From assembly GCA_002684655.1 (NCBI GenBank), contig NYVR01000132.1:1-32369 (forward strand): a stretch of DNA of 32,369 nucleotides, written 5' to 3'. This DNA is from Planctomycetota bacterium. Its GTDB lineage: Bacteria; Planctomycetota; UBA1135; UBA2386. The notes beneath the pieces were generated by a model that did not search any database, was not told where the DNA came from, and saw only the letters and a program-made list of their open reading frames with translations. This document shows positions 23,808-32,369 of this stretch, piece after piece. The position numbers and the translations under genes are program-made. Position 1 is the first letter of the stretch. The number at the start of each line of letters is the position of its first letter.

Positions 23808-26474
23808 TCAGTTGCGGTAGACCACGGTGAGCTTCTCGACCGTGACGTTCGTCGCGAGCGTGCGATCCACGAACAGCATGAAGCGGTAAGCGTTGAATCC
23901 GTCGGACGCGATGCCGGGTTCATTCCCGACGCTCCGGACGAAGTTGCGCCATGGGCGCGGCAGCGGGTTGAGGACCTCGCCAGTGACAACGTCGAGGTTG
24001 GCGGCCTGAAACTTGACGAAGACGGGCGTGGTGTTCTCGAGCGCGACCATCGGGGACACCGCCGGGTCATCGCTGAAGACCATCGGGACGCCGTCGACCG
24101 TCGCTTCGAGTTCATATCGGGCGAACTGGGGCCCGAAGATCAGGTTGGTCGAGTAGTAAAGCGACCGCATGCTGACGAGGTCGTCGGAGGCCTGCAACGC
24201 GCCGACGTTGTCTGCGTTCGCGGCCGGCTGCATGTTCGCGAGCTCGCTGAGGTCAGGGGTCGTCTCCTTCTCGAAGCGGACGAAGCCGGCGCCGCCGTCT
24301 CCGCCTTCGATCTCGACGATGCCGGAGTTGGGCCCAACGCCGGTGCCGCCCTGCTTGCTAAAGAACCCGCCGTCTCCGCCGCGCACGTCGATCGAGCCGA
24401 CCAGCTCGGTCGAGCCAGCTGCCTGGATCACGATCGAGCCACCCGAGCCGCCGCCGGCAGGCGCGACCTGGGCGCCCGCAGACTGGCCCTGGTAGTCAAA
24501 GGCGCTTCCTCCGACGGCCAGCAGCCGACCCGAGGGGCCGAGCCGCAGCAATCGGCCTGCGCGCAGAGCCACCGCCCCGCCGCCGCCGCCGCCGCCCGAA
24601 CCCGGCGCCCAAGTCCGCGCGAGGCTCAGAGAAAGCGAGGTGTTGCTGCCAGAACCGCCGCCACCGGCGCCGCCGACCATGAAGTGGTCGATGCTGGTCT
24701 GCGCGCCCGACGCCGGCGGGAACGGGAACAGCGGGAACGCAACTCCCGGGACCGAAGGCGGCGCGAAGAAGGAAGACGCGTTCGGCAGCGAAACCGGCGG
24801 CTGCGCGATTCCGGGGCGAGTGAGCACGTCGAGCGGTCGGCCTGGCTGGCCGGGCGTGTAGAGTCCGCCGCCCGCGCCGCCAGCGGCGGCGCCAAAGCTG
24901 TATTGCAGCCCTTGGGGCGGGTTGGTCGGGAACTGCTGGTCCGCGCTGAGCCCCGAGGCCGGGTAGAGCGAGGAGCCGCGGCCGCCGGTCCCGGCGCGCT
25001 GCGCGAAGTAGCCGTGCGCTGCGGCGACGTTGACGTCCTCGCCGTCACGGCCGCTGAACTGACCGACGCCAGGGCCGACACCCAAGCACTTGTCGCCGCC
25101 TTGGCCGCCAGCGCCGCCGAAGATGCCACCAGCGGCGCCTAGCTGGCCCGAAAGCTGGGTCTGAGGGACCAAAGCGTTCACGGACTCGCCGTTGACCTCG
25201 ATGTCGCCCAAGACTTCGAGCCGCCCTGAGACCGTGAGGACCGGCGGGAGCGTGCCCACGAAGCGGAGGCGGACGTCGGAGGGCACGACCATCCTTGAGA
25301 AGAAGAACTTGCCGTCCGTGATCACCTGCGGCGCGCCAGAGATCCCGTTTTCTGCAGGGATCAACGTGTTCGTCGTGTCGAGCTCGAACACGCGCCGACC
25401 GTCGACGATCACCTCAGTGTCGAAGGCGAGGTCGAGCGAGAACTCGCCGTGGCGGCCGTCGCCGCCGATCTGGGCGAACTCGGCCGAGCCAGCCGACCAC
25501 GACCCTGCAGACGCCTCGACGTCCAACAGCGCCTCGTCGTCAAAGTCCTCGATGATTTGGAAGTCGCTGAGCGGGACAACCTCTGTCAGGAACTGAAAGA
25601 CCTGCGGGGCGGCGGTCTTCCCGGAGAGGTCCGCGACGCCGTTGGTCACCGAGACCTCAATGCAGACGTTGCCTGGCAGCGCTTGAGACGGCGTGAAGGA
25701 GAGGATTGAGACGCCGCGCGCAGCGTCGAAGCTGAGCGACTGGGAGCCGGCCAGGGTTTGTGATTGGGACTGCGGGTCGCACTCAAAGCCACCGCTCCCG
25801 TCGGGGCGCGTGCGCCGCACGGTGAACTCGACCGGGCTCAAAAGCCCACTGAGGAACGGCGTAGCGTCGATCAGCTCGTTGAACTCGAGCACGATCTGGC
25901 TGTTCAACGGCGCCGACTGCAGGTTGGTCGGCGAGAGGAGGCTCGCGCTGGGCGGCACGCCGTTGATGTCGATGATGCCGTTGGTCGACTGCAGCGTGCA
26001 GGTAAGGGTTTGAAGGAACGGTTTGCCCGACGTGCTTCGGACGACCTCGGTCTGCCCTTCGCCGCCGAGGATCGTCATCGTGTAGGTCTCACCCGAGGTG
26101 AAGCCGAAGAAGGTCTGACCGCCGGAGATCGAGAGCGTCGGCACGAACTCGATGATCTCGTTGTTGACCAGGAACTCACCCACTGGCTCGTCCCCTGTCG
26201 GCGTCCGAAAGCGGATCGACGAGCTGTTGACGGAGTTGGGATCGACGGCCTCACTGAACCGCAGCACGATGACCTGGTTCTGCGCGATATTGGTCAGCGA
26301 ACACCCCGTAGACGAACATCCCAGGCTGCACTCCTGCAGGCAGAGCACGCGCGCGTCACCGCTGTTGCAGTCGAAGCCCGTGCTCAAGCCACCGCTGCCG
26401 CCTCCACTGCAACTGCTCAGTGCAACCACCAACAGGGCAACGACTAGCGCGTAACGAGAACCACCAACAGTCAT
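23808..26474 (-). CDS. Glycine-rich surface lipoprotein B, paralog of A (function unknown)
   Basis: ATG at 26474 is chosen over an upstream in-frame start because GGAG lies at a proper distance. This gives 888 residues. MTVGGSRYALVVALLVVALSSC ends in a lipobox. A Cys cluster follows (CLQECSLGC then CSLT), then Ig-like module one (IAQNQVIVLRFSEAVDPNSV) and two (LQSAPLNSQIVLEFNELIDA). GGDGRHGEF, DIEVNGES, a Gly-rich zone at ~446-730 and a C-terminal beta-rich domain complete the same order as in protein A. Near-identical short blocks such as SIDHFMVGGAGGGG (SLDHFIVGGSGGGG in A) show common descent by tandem duplication. No enzyme motif is seen. It is the first gene of the pair, with 502 bases of leader region upstream. 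Confidence 0.82.
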   Translation of the reverse strand: MTVGGSRYALVVALLVVALSSCSGGGSGGLSTGFDCNSGDARVLCLQECSLGCSSTGCSLTNIAQNQVIVLRFSEAVDPNSVNSSSIRFRTPTGDEPVGEFLVNNEIIEFVPTLSISGGQTFFGFTSGETYTMTILGGEGQTEVVRSTSGKPFLQTLTCTLQSTNGIIDINGVPPSASLLSPTNLQSAPLNSQIVLEFNELIDATPFLSGLLSPVEFTVRRTRPDGSGGFECDPQSQSQTLAGSQSLSFDAARGVSILSFTPSQALPGNVCIEVSVTNGVADLSGKTAAPQVFQFLTEVVPLSDFQIIEDFDDEALLDVEASAGSWSAGSAEFAQIGGDGRHGEFSLDLAFDTEVIVDGRRVFELDTTNTLIPAENGISGAPQVITDGKFFFSRMVVPSDVRLRFVGTLPPVLTVSGRLEVLGDIEVNGESVNALVPQTQLSGQLGAAGGIFGGAGGQGGDKCLGVGPGVGQFSGRDGEDVNVAAAHGYFAQRAGTGGRGSSLYPASGLSADQQFPTNPPQGLQYSFGAAAGGAGGGLYTPGQPGRPLDVLTRPGIAQPPVSLPNASSFFAPPSVPGVAFPLFPFPPASGAQTSIDHFMVGGAGGGGSGSNTSLSLSLARTWAPGSGGGGGGGAVALRAGRLLRLGPSGRLLAVGGSAFDYQGQSAGAQVAPAGGGSGGSIVIQAAGSTELVGSIDVRGGDGGFFSKQGGTGVGPNSGIVEIEGGDGGAGFVRFEKETTPDLSELANMQPAANADNVGALQASDDLVSMRSLYYSTNLIFGPQFARYELEATVDGVPMVFSDDPAVSPMVALENTTPVFVKFQAANLDVVTGEVLNPLPRPWRNFVRSVGNEPGIASDGFNAYRFMLFVDRTLATNVTVEKLTVVYRN

Positions 26475-26976
26475 GTTTGCTCCAGGGTGAGCGCCGCCTC
26501 GCGAGAGACGCACTCCGTTGTTTCAGGACGGATCGGATCGGGTTCCACCAGACCAAGCCTCATCACCTGCGACGAGCCCTGCTCCTAGCAGCCATACGCA
26601 CACGTGGTCGATTCGGCTTCCGAGAGAGGGGCGGCCAGAGCCAGACGGACGAGGGCGTGTGCGAGGCAAGGAGACCATACTGCAGCAGTCGCTGCAAGAT
26701 CGGCGTGGACCACAGGATGGAGAACGGAACACGGTGCAGAGATCCGCACGCGTCAATTTCCATGCCGAGGCCCAGAGATCGGTCAGCGGCCTGCGCGAAC
26801 AGGGCCTAAGGTGACAATTAAAATAGGCTTACGATTTATGAGCGCCGGCCGAGAGGGGCGCGCGCTAGGCGTTCGCGATCGCACACCGCGAGGGCGAGAT
26901 CGCAACCGCGGCTTGCTTCGCTCGACGCTGCGGACAAGGTTACGGCCCGACCCCCGTCGGCTAGGCTCCCATCGAC
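26475..26976. other. Divergent intergenic region upstream of lipoprotein B
   Basis: The 502 bases separate lipoprotein B (minus) from the helical-repeat gene (plus). A short AT-rich patch at 26811-26845, unusual for this GC-rich window, holds the plus-strand promoter candidate. I see no minus-strand promoter I would defend for the lipoprotein genes. There are no structured RNA motifs. Open frames on both strands look like noise. Confidence 0.5.
26811..26839 (+). promoter_or_regulatory. Candidate sigma-70-type promoter for the helical-repeat gene
   Basis: GTGACA (26811-26816) matches the -35 consensus at five of six positions. A 17-base spacer that is AT-rich follows, then ATTTAT (26834-26839), a weak -10. 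It lies in the single AT-rich patch of the intergenic region, about 140 bases before the ATG at 26977. Confidence 0.35.
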
Positions 26977-28047
26977 ATGCCTCCCGCCGCTCCGCGCTCC
27001 TTCTCGCCCGTCTCCGCGTTGCTCCTGACCGTTTGCGCTGGCGCCGCGTGCTTCGCCGGCTACCAGTCCTGGGACAACGGACAGCGGCTCCAGACACAGC
27101 ACGACCGCCTAGCGCTCTCCGAAGCCATCATCGAGGAGCTGTTGGGCGAGGTGACGCGGCTGCGGATCGAGCAGAGCGCCGACGGGATGGGTGCGCCGGC
27201 GCTCATCGAGAAGCTGCAGACCTACGCGCCGCTGATGTCCGACGCGCGCGCTACAGAGCCTGACTACCAGAACGCCAAGAAAGAGATCCTCGCGATCCTG
27301 CGCGCGTTCGAAGCCCTCGGCAAAGAAGAAGGATGGCGCCCGGTCGTGGCGCGACTGGAGACCGCCGACCCGCGAGAGGACTTCGACGAGATCAAGTGGC
27401 TGCTTGAGGTAGCGGTGCGCCTCGACCTGACGGCGGGCAAACAGATCGTCAAAGACGTCATGCTGGGCCAGCGGCTCCCCAACCCCAGGTTGCGCTGGTT
27501 CGCTTGCCGAGTCATGGCCAACCGGGACATTCAGTTGGCCAGGCAGCTGATGCGACAAATCCTGCTAACGGAGTCGGCGCGGGGCATCAACACGGACCGC
27601 GCCGCGACCTACAACATGCCGATCCCCGATAAGTCGGCATACGCAGTGACCGGCTTCAACAACTTCGTCACGCGCTACCTGCAAACCGACGATCCAAAAA
27701 CAGAAGACACGCTGCTGCAGCTGCTGCCGCGCGTCGAGCACGACCAGATCACGATCCAGGAGTGCGTTAAAGAGCTCGGGCGACGCAAGAGCAAGCGCGC
27801 CGTCAAGCTGATCAAGAACCTCTACGACGCGCCCCCGCTCGCGCAGCAGAACCCGCTGTTCCTCGGACACGTGATCGACGCGATCGCCACGATCGAGGGC
27901 CCAGACGCCGTCACGTGGCTGGAGTCGAAGCTGCCAACCGCCGCGACGGACGTCGTCGCGGCGCGCATCCAGAACGCGCTCGATTGCGTGAGGTCCGGCC
28001 GACCGGTGGTGCCGCAGATTGCGCCAAGCAAAGGCCCGCGCGACTAG
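26977..28047 (+). CDS. Membrane-anchored helical-repeat protein, unknown function
   Basis: ATG at 26977 gives 356 residues. One hydrophobic segment (~12-30, PVSALLLTVCAGAACFAGY) after a short N-terminus should anchor the protein with its bulk outside the cytosol. A helical linker (~33-65, likely coiled coil) follows: QRLQTQHDRLALSEAIIEELL. The rest (~70-345) reads as helix pairs of the HEAT/Armadillo kind, for example LRWFACRVMANRDIQLARQL and TIQECVKELGRRKSKRAVKL. No catalytic motif is visible. It resembles in style the secreted HEAT-type protein at the start of the window. It converges with the mog-type gene, 40 bases away. The function is unknown; protein binding is the likely job. Confidence 0.75.
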   Translation: MPPAAPRSFSPVSALLLTVCAGAACFAGYQSWDNGQRLQTQHDRLALSEAIIEELLGEVTRLRIEQSADGMGAPALIEKLQTYAPLMSDARATEPDYQNAKKEILAILRAFEALGKEEGWRPVVARLETADPREDFDEIKWLLEVAVRLDLTAGKQIVKDVMLGQRLPNPRLRWFACRVMANRDIQLARQLMRQILLTESARGINTDRAATYNMPIPDKSAYAVTGFNNFVTRYLQTDDPKTEDTLLQLLPRVEHDQITIQECVKELGRRKSKRAVKLIKNLYDAPPLAQQNPLFLGHVIDAIATIEGPDAVTWLESKLPTAATDVVAARIQNALDCVRSGRPVVPQIAPSKGPRD

Positions 28048-28087
28048 TCAAGCGGGTGCTAGCGCGACCGCGAGGTCCGCAGCGGGC

Positions 28088-28630
28088 CTACTTGCCAGCT
28101 GGGCGGAACACGTCGACGACCTCCGCGTTGCCCTCCAGCCTCGGGCCACCGATCAAATCGATGCAGTAGGGGATAGCGGGGAAAACTGCGTCGAGGCAGA
28201 CCCGGATTGAGCCGGGCTTTCCAGGGAGCGTCACGACCAGCGCGCGGCCAAGGATCGCGGCCGTCTGACGTGAGAGGATCGCGGTCGGCACCCCCACCTC
28301 AAGCGACGCTGCGCGCATCTTCTCACCAAAACCCGGCAGCTCCTTGTGACAGACGTCGCGGATCGCCTCGGGGGTCACGTCTCGCGGGGAAGGGCCGGTG
28401 CCGCCCGTTGTGCAGATCAGGCAGCAGCCGGCGTCGGCCAGCGCCCGGATGGTCTCGCCGATTCGCTCGCGCTCATCGGCGATCACGCGCCGTTCGTAGA
28501 CACAGTCGGTCGCGAGGTAGTCGCGCAGCGCCGCCTCGATGGCCGGACCCGAGCGATCCTCGTAGACGCCTTGGCTGGCGCGATCACTGACGGTGACGAC
28601 CCCGATATGCGGCTGGTCGACGACGCTCAC
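28088..28630 (-). CDS. mog: MogA/MoaB-type molybdopterin adenylyltransferase
   Basis: The 180-residue product is a MoCF/MogA-family enzyme, which activates molybdopterin by adenylylation before molybdenum insertion. Visible are IGVVTVSDRASQGVYEDRSG near the N-terminus, the substrate-binding TTGGTGPSPRDVTPEAI, and LPGKPGSIRVCLDAVFPAIP with the C-terminal DLIGGPRL. GTG at 28630 overlaps the stop of the upstream Arg-rich gene as GTGA, which explains the start; longer frames run into that gene. No other molybdenum cofactor gene lies in the window. Whether it is MogA or MoaB in specificity cannot be told. Confidence 0.92.
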   Translation of the reverse strand: MSVVDQPHIGVVTVSDRASQGVYEDRSGPAIEAALRDYLATDCVYERRVIADERERIGETIRALADAGCCLICTTGGTGPSPRDVTPEAIRDVCHKELPGFGEKMRAASLEVGVPTAILSRQTAAILGRALVVTLPGKPGSIRVCLDAVFPAIPYCIDLIGGPRLEGNAEVVDVFRPAGK

Positions 28631-30216
28631 AGGCCCGCCCCAGGCAGGCCATCGTCTTCGCTGGTGGTGTCTTCGCCAGCCGCGACCAACCTCTTGATGT
28701 TGATGCGGAACTCGCCGCGCTCCTCGGGCTCGGCCTGTCGCCAGCGACCCTGCTGCCGGCGGCGATCGATCGCCGCGCGCTGCATCACCACCGAGGTGAC
28801 GTGGCGCCCGTCCGGCGTGAACACGTGGACGCGGCCCTTTTGACCAACGACGACGACCGTACTCTGGTCGATGTCCCACATGATGGCGTTATCGCTCGCC
28901 TCGCTGGCATCCGGGTAGGCGCGCGACGTCGGGCGCTGCCCCTGCTCGCTGCGCTCTAGTCCGTGCTGAGTTCGGCGTCCGGCGCTGCGCGCGCGACCCT
29001 GGAGCTGTTTGGCGAGGTCCTGCAGGAGCGGCAAGACGAACTCTTCTTCGTCAACCTCACCGTTCTTCAGCTTGCCTTCGAGGCGCAGCGCCTCGGTGTC
29101 CAGCTTGCGCTGACAGCGGCTGAGGATCTGCATCAGCGCAGGGTCGGCGAGGTCCATGGGGTCGATCGCGCCGACACAGTGCAGGCGCAGTCGCACGCGC
29201 CCCTCCAAGGTCTTGCCGCGAAGCAGCTGAAAGCTGAACGCGCAGCGCCCCGCGTCATTGAGCGTCCGGAAGAGCCCCGCGTTGACCTGCCCGAGGATCT
29301 TGAACACCGGTGACTGACCGCCGAACTCCGCGAGCTGCTGGGTGCGGAGGACTCGCCCCATCGTGACGTGCGTGATCACGATCTCTTCACCCGCCAGCAT
29401 CCGCTCCACCTCGGGCGCCTTGCGTTCGATCGCCATGGTCACGAAGTCGGTGAAGTTGGGCTTGCCGGTGGAAGAGTAGCCGTCGAACACGTGCCTCGGC
29501 TCGGTTGGGCGGCAGCCTTCGGCGTGCGAGCTGTCCGAGAAGTAGCTGTAGACCGCCCCGGGACGCAGCGCTTGCTCATGCTCGCGCACCTCACGAACGC
29601 GCTGGAGGATCTGCTCTACCGCGGTGCCTGCTGCGTGTCGGACGTCGTTGCCTCCGTCCAGCGGCACCCGCAGGTTGAGATCGAGATAGCGCGGCATCGC
29701 CAGGGGGTCGACGCCTTCGATCTTCAACAGCGACTGGGCCATGTCCGCCAACGCGCGGACCGCCTGCATCGCGGTGTGTTGCGAGTCCCTGGCTGGGCGC
29801 CTGCGCTCCTGCGGCTGACGCGGGGACTTCTTGCGCGCTCTCGCCGCGCGCGGCGACCGCGCTGCCCCGGCGTCGCCTGTCGCCGGCGAAGCGGCGCCGC
29901 CGACGGCGTCCGCCGAGGCCTCGCCTGTCTTCTTGCGCCGGCGACGACGCCTGCGACGCTTCTTCAGGTCACCGCCCTCGTCGCTCGCGGCGACAGGCTC
30001 GGCGCCGTCGCTAGGCGAAGCCGGCCCGTCCGCTGCCGCCGCAGAGGCGGCAGGTTCCTGCGGCGAAGGCGCCTCGGCGCCGGGCGATGCGCCGCCGCGC
30101 TCATCGGCGGCGGGCTTTGGGGCCTCGGCTTGCGGGAGATCGGGAGCGGTAGGCTCGCCAGAGGCGGGCGGCGTTGGCTCAGCGTTCGGGACGCTCTGCG
30201 GCTCGGAGTCGGTCAC
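28627..30216 (-). CDS. Arg-rich low-complexity protein, function unknown
   Basis: I choose GTG at 30216 (MTDSEPQSV), giving 529 residues; a TTG at 30255 would add 13. Residues 1-~80 are Pro/Ala/Glu/Ser-rich and disordered. A run of basic residues, DLKKRRRRRRRRKKTG (~83-98), and a second basic stretch (~115-150, RAARARKKSPRQPQERRRPA) suggest RNA or DNA binding. Residues ~155-420 are a folded, mostly helical domain I do not recognise (GVDPLAMPRYLDLNLRVPL, FTDFVTMAIERKAPEVERML, MQILSRCQRKLDTEALRLEG). Residues ~470-500 look like a small beta module (IDQSTVVVVGQKGRVHVF). The gene has no Shine-Dalgarno and its stop codon is used by mog. The protein is probably cytosolic. Confidence 0.72.
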   Translation of the reverse strand: MTDSEPQSVPNAEPTPPASGEPTAPDLPQAEAPKPAADERGGASPGAEAPSPQEPAASAAAADGPASPSDGAEPVAASDEGGDLKKRRRRRRRRKKTGEASADAVGGAASPATGDAGAARSPRAARARKKSPRQPQERRRPARDSQHTAMQAVRALADMAQSLLKIEGVDPLAMPRYLDLNLRVPLDGGNDVRHAAGTAVEQILQRVREVREHEQALRPGAVYSYFSDSSHAEGCRPTEPRHVFDGYSSTGKPNFTDFVTMAIERKAPEVERMLAGEEIVITHVTMGRVLRTQQLAEFGGQSPVFKILGQVNAGLFRTLNDAGRCAFSFQLLRGKTLEGRVRLRLHCVGAIDPMDLADPALMQILSRCQRKLDTEALRLEGKLKNGEVDEEEFVLPLLQDLAKQLQGRARSAGRRTQHGLERSEQGQRPTSRAYPDASEASDNAIMWDIDQSTVVVVGQKGRVHVFTPDGRHVTSVVMQRAAIDRRRQQGRWRQAEPEERGEFRINIKRLVAAGEDTTSEDDGLPGAGL

Positions 30217-30356
30217 GGGGCGGAAAACGATGCGCAGAACGGCGTCGCCGGACAAGACGCTGGACGAAAGAAACGCCTTCTGCAGCCGACCACGCCCCCC
30301 CCCCTCTTCCTTCCTAGCCCGCGCCTGCTTAGCTAGGAGAGAAGATCCCCTTCGAT

Positions 30357-31711
<1,355 letters not shown>

Positions 31712-31715
<4 letters not shown>

Positions 31716-32365
31716 GCATGAACTTCGGTCGCGAGCAGGCGCTGCTGCGCCAGCGCCTCACAGAGCAAGGGACACCTGAACGCGTCACCGAGCAACAGGC
31801 GCGCTTCGGCGCGGAGATCAAGTGCCTCGGCGCGTCCGACGACGAAGCCCGCGCGGCCGCTGCAGACGTCGTCGAGCGGTTCCCTGGAATGGGCCGCGCG
31901 CAGATGGCGGCGTTCGTGCGCACGCTCTGGGGCAGCAAGACCCACGACCTGCGCGCGGTCGGCACCCACGTGCTGGTGCTGCGCGCAGAGCTGTTGGAGG
32001 CGCCCGACGCGCCGTTCGTCGTGACGCTGCTGGAGCAAGCGCATGACGATTCGTTCCGCGCGCGGCTGGCCACCGAGGTGCTGGGGACGCTGGTGAGCAA
32101 AAGCAAAAAGCTGTGGAAGGACCTGCAGCAGCTCGCTGCGCACGAGCACCCGCAGCTGAGGCTCGCCGCGGTGCAAGCAGCAAAGAGGCCGTGTGCCGCA
32201 GACGGAGACGTGTTCGAACGCTTCGAGAAGCTCGCCGCGCCGCTGCTCGCGAGCGGCGACGAAGCGCTGCTCGGCGCCGTCGACGAGGTGTTGGCGGCCG
32301 CAGCGGCGAAGGCCGCCGACGCGGTGCAGGCCTTCGCGAGCGAACACGGGCGCGAGCTGCGCTGA
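31712..32365 (+). CDS. AlkD-like DNA alkylation repair protein
   Basis: The 217 residues match the AlkD/DNA alkylation-repair HEAT-like family. N-terminal QGTPERVTEQQARFGAEIKCLG is followed by the conserved VVERFPGMGRAQMAAFVRTLWGSKTHDLRAVGTHVLVL region, of which LWGSKTHDLRA is the family signature (W and D at the alkyl-base site), and helical repeats to the end. AlkD glycosylases remove N3- and N7-alkylated purines without flipping the base. The protein is a little shorter than the ~235 of the reference. ATG at 31712 overlaps the cbs stop by four bases (ATGA), so the two are coupled. The gene is complete, ending four bases before the window's end. Confidence 0.85.
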
Positions 32366-32369
32366 CCGC

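Noticed and set aside
23781-25142. Plus-strand open frame of 453 codons opposite lipoprotein B
   Set aside because: Composition is typical of an antisense shadow, and the minus strand shows conserved paralogous protein blocks.

Overview
This GC-rich window comes from a bacterial chromosome and is densely packed with genes on both strands. I see no insertion sequence, phage module, CRISPR array, tRNA or rRNA. Lipobox-bearing exported proteins, HEAT-type repeat proteins, weak or absent Shine-Dalgarno sequences at many starts, frequent GTG/TTG starts and large glycine-rich cell-surface lipoproteins point to a Gram-negative-type organism. I favour a planctomycete, with a myxobacterium or other delta-type lineage as the alternative. 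This is an inference from gene style; no rRNA is present to confirm it.

Layout. (a) 1-3.6 kb: the 5' part of a secreted HEAT-type protein (leaving the window at base 1), an orphan NtrC-type sigma-54 activator, and a membrane-anchored protein with two LysM-like domains. (b) 3.9-8.3 kb, all minus strand: a small lipoprotein, apaG, hutH and hutU, the last two being the first two steps of histidine degradation. (c) 8.4-13.8 kb: an ASCH-domain/winged-helix protein that shares its stop-codon bases with a convergent metallo-beta-lactamase-fold hydrolase, then a bPH2 membrane pair (ydbS/ydbT type) and the competence-type AAA+ helicase comM. (d) 20.9-13.8 kb, minus strand: a tightly coupled run nrnA, metallophosphoesterase, cutA, DASS-type transporter, GT39-like membrane protein and a secreted protein. 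Four of these are joined by 4-base GTGA overlaps. (e) 26.5-21.1 kb, minus strand: two tandem paralogous lipoproteins of about 900 residues, with a cysteine-rich N-terminus, Ig-like domains and a long glycine-rich repeat zone. This is the least explained part of the window. (f) 27.0-32.4 kb: a membrane-anchored helical-repeat protein, an Arg-rich protein of unknown function coupled to a mogA/moaB-type molybdopterin gene, and a cystathionine beta-synthase gene coupled to an AlkD-like DNA glycosylase gene.

How they fit together. Most of the window is housekeeping: histidine catabolism, sulfur amino-acid metabolism, nanoRNA/pAp turnover, molybdenum cofactor, alkylation repair and natural transformation. 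Regions (d), (e) and the Arg-rich/mog pair contain gene couplings or architectures whose combined role is not obvious. I found no convincing defence system, secretion machine or biosynthetic cluster.
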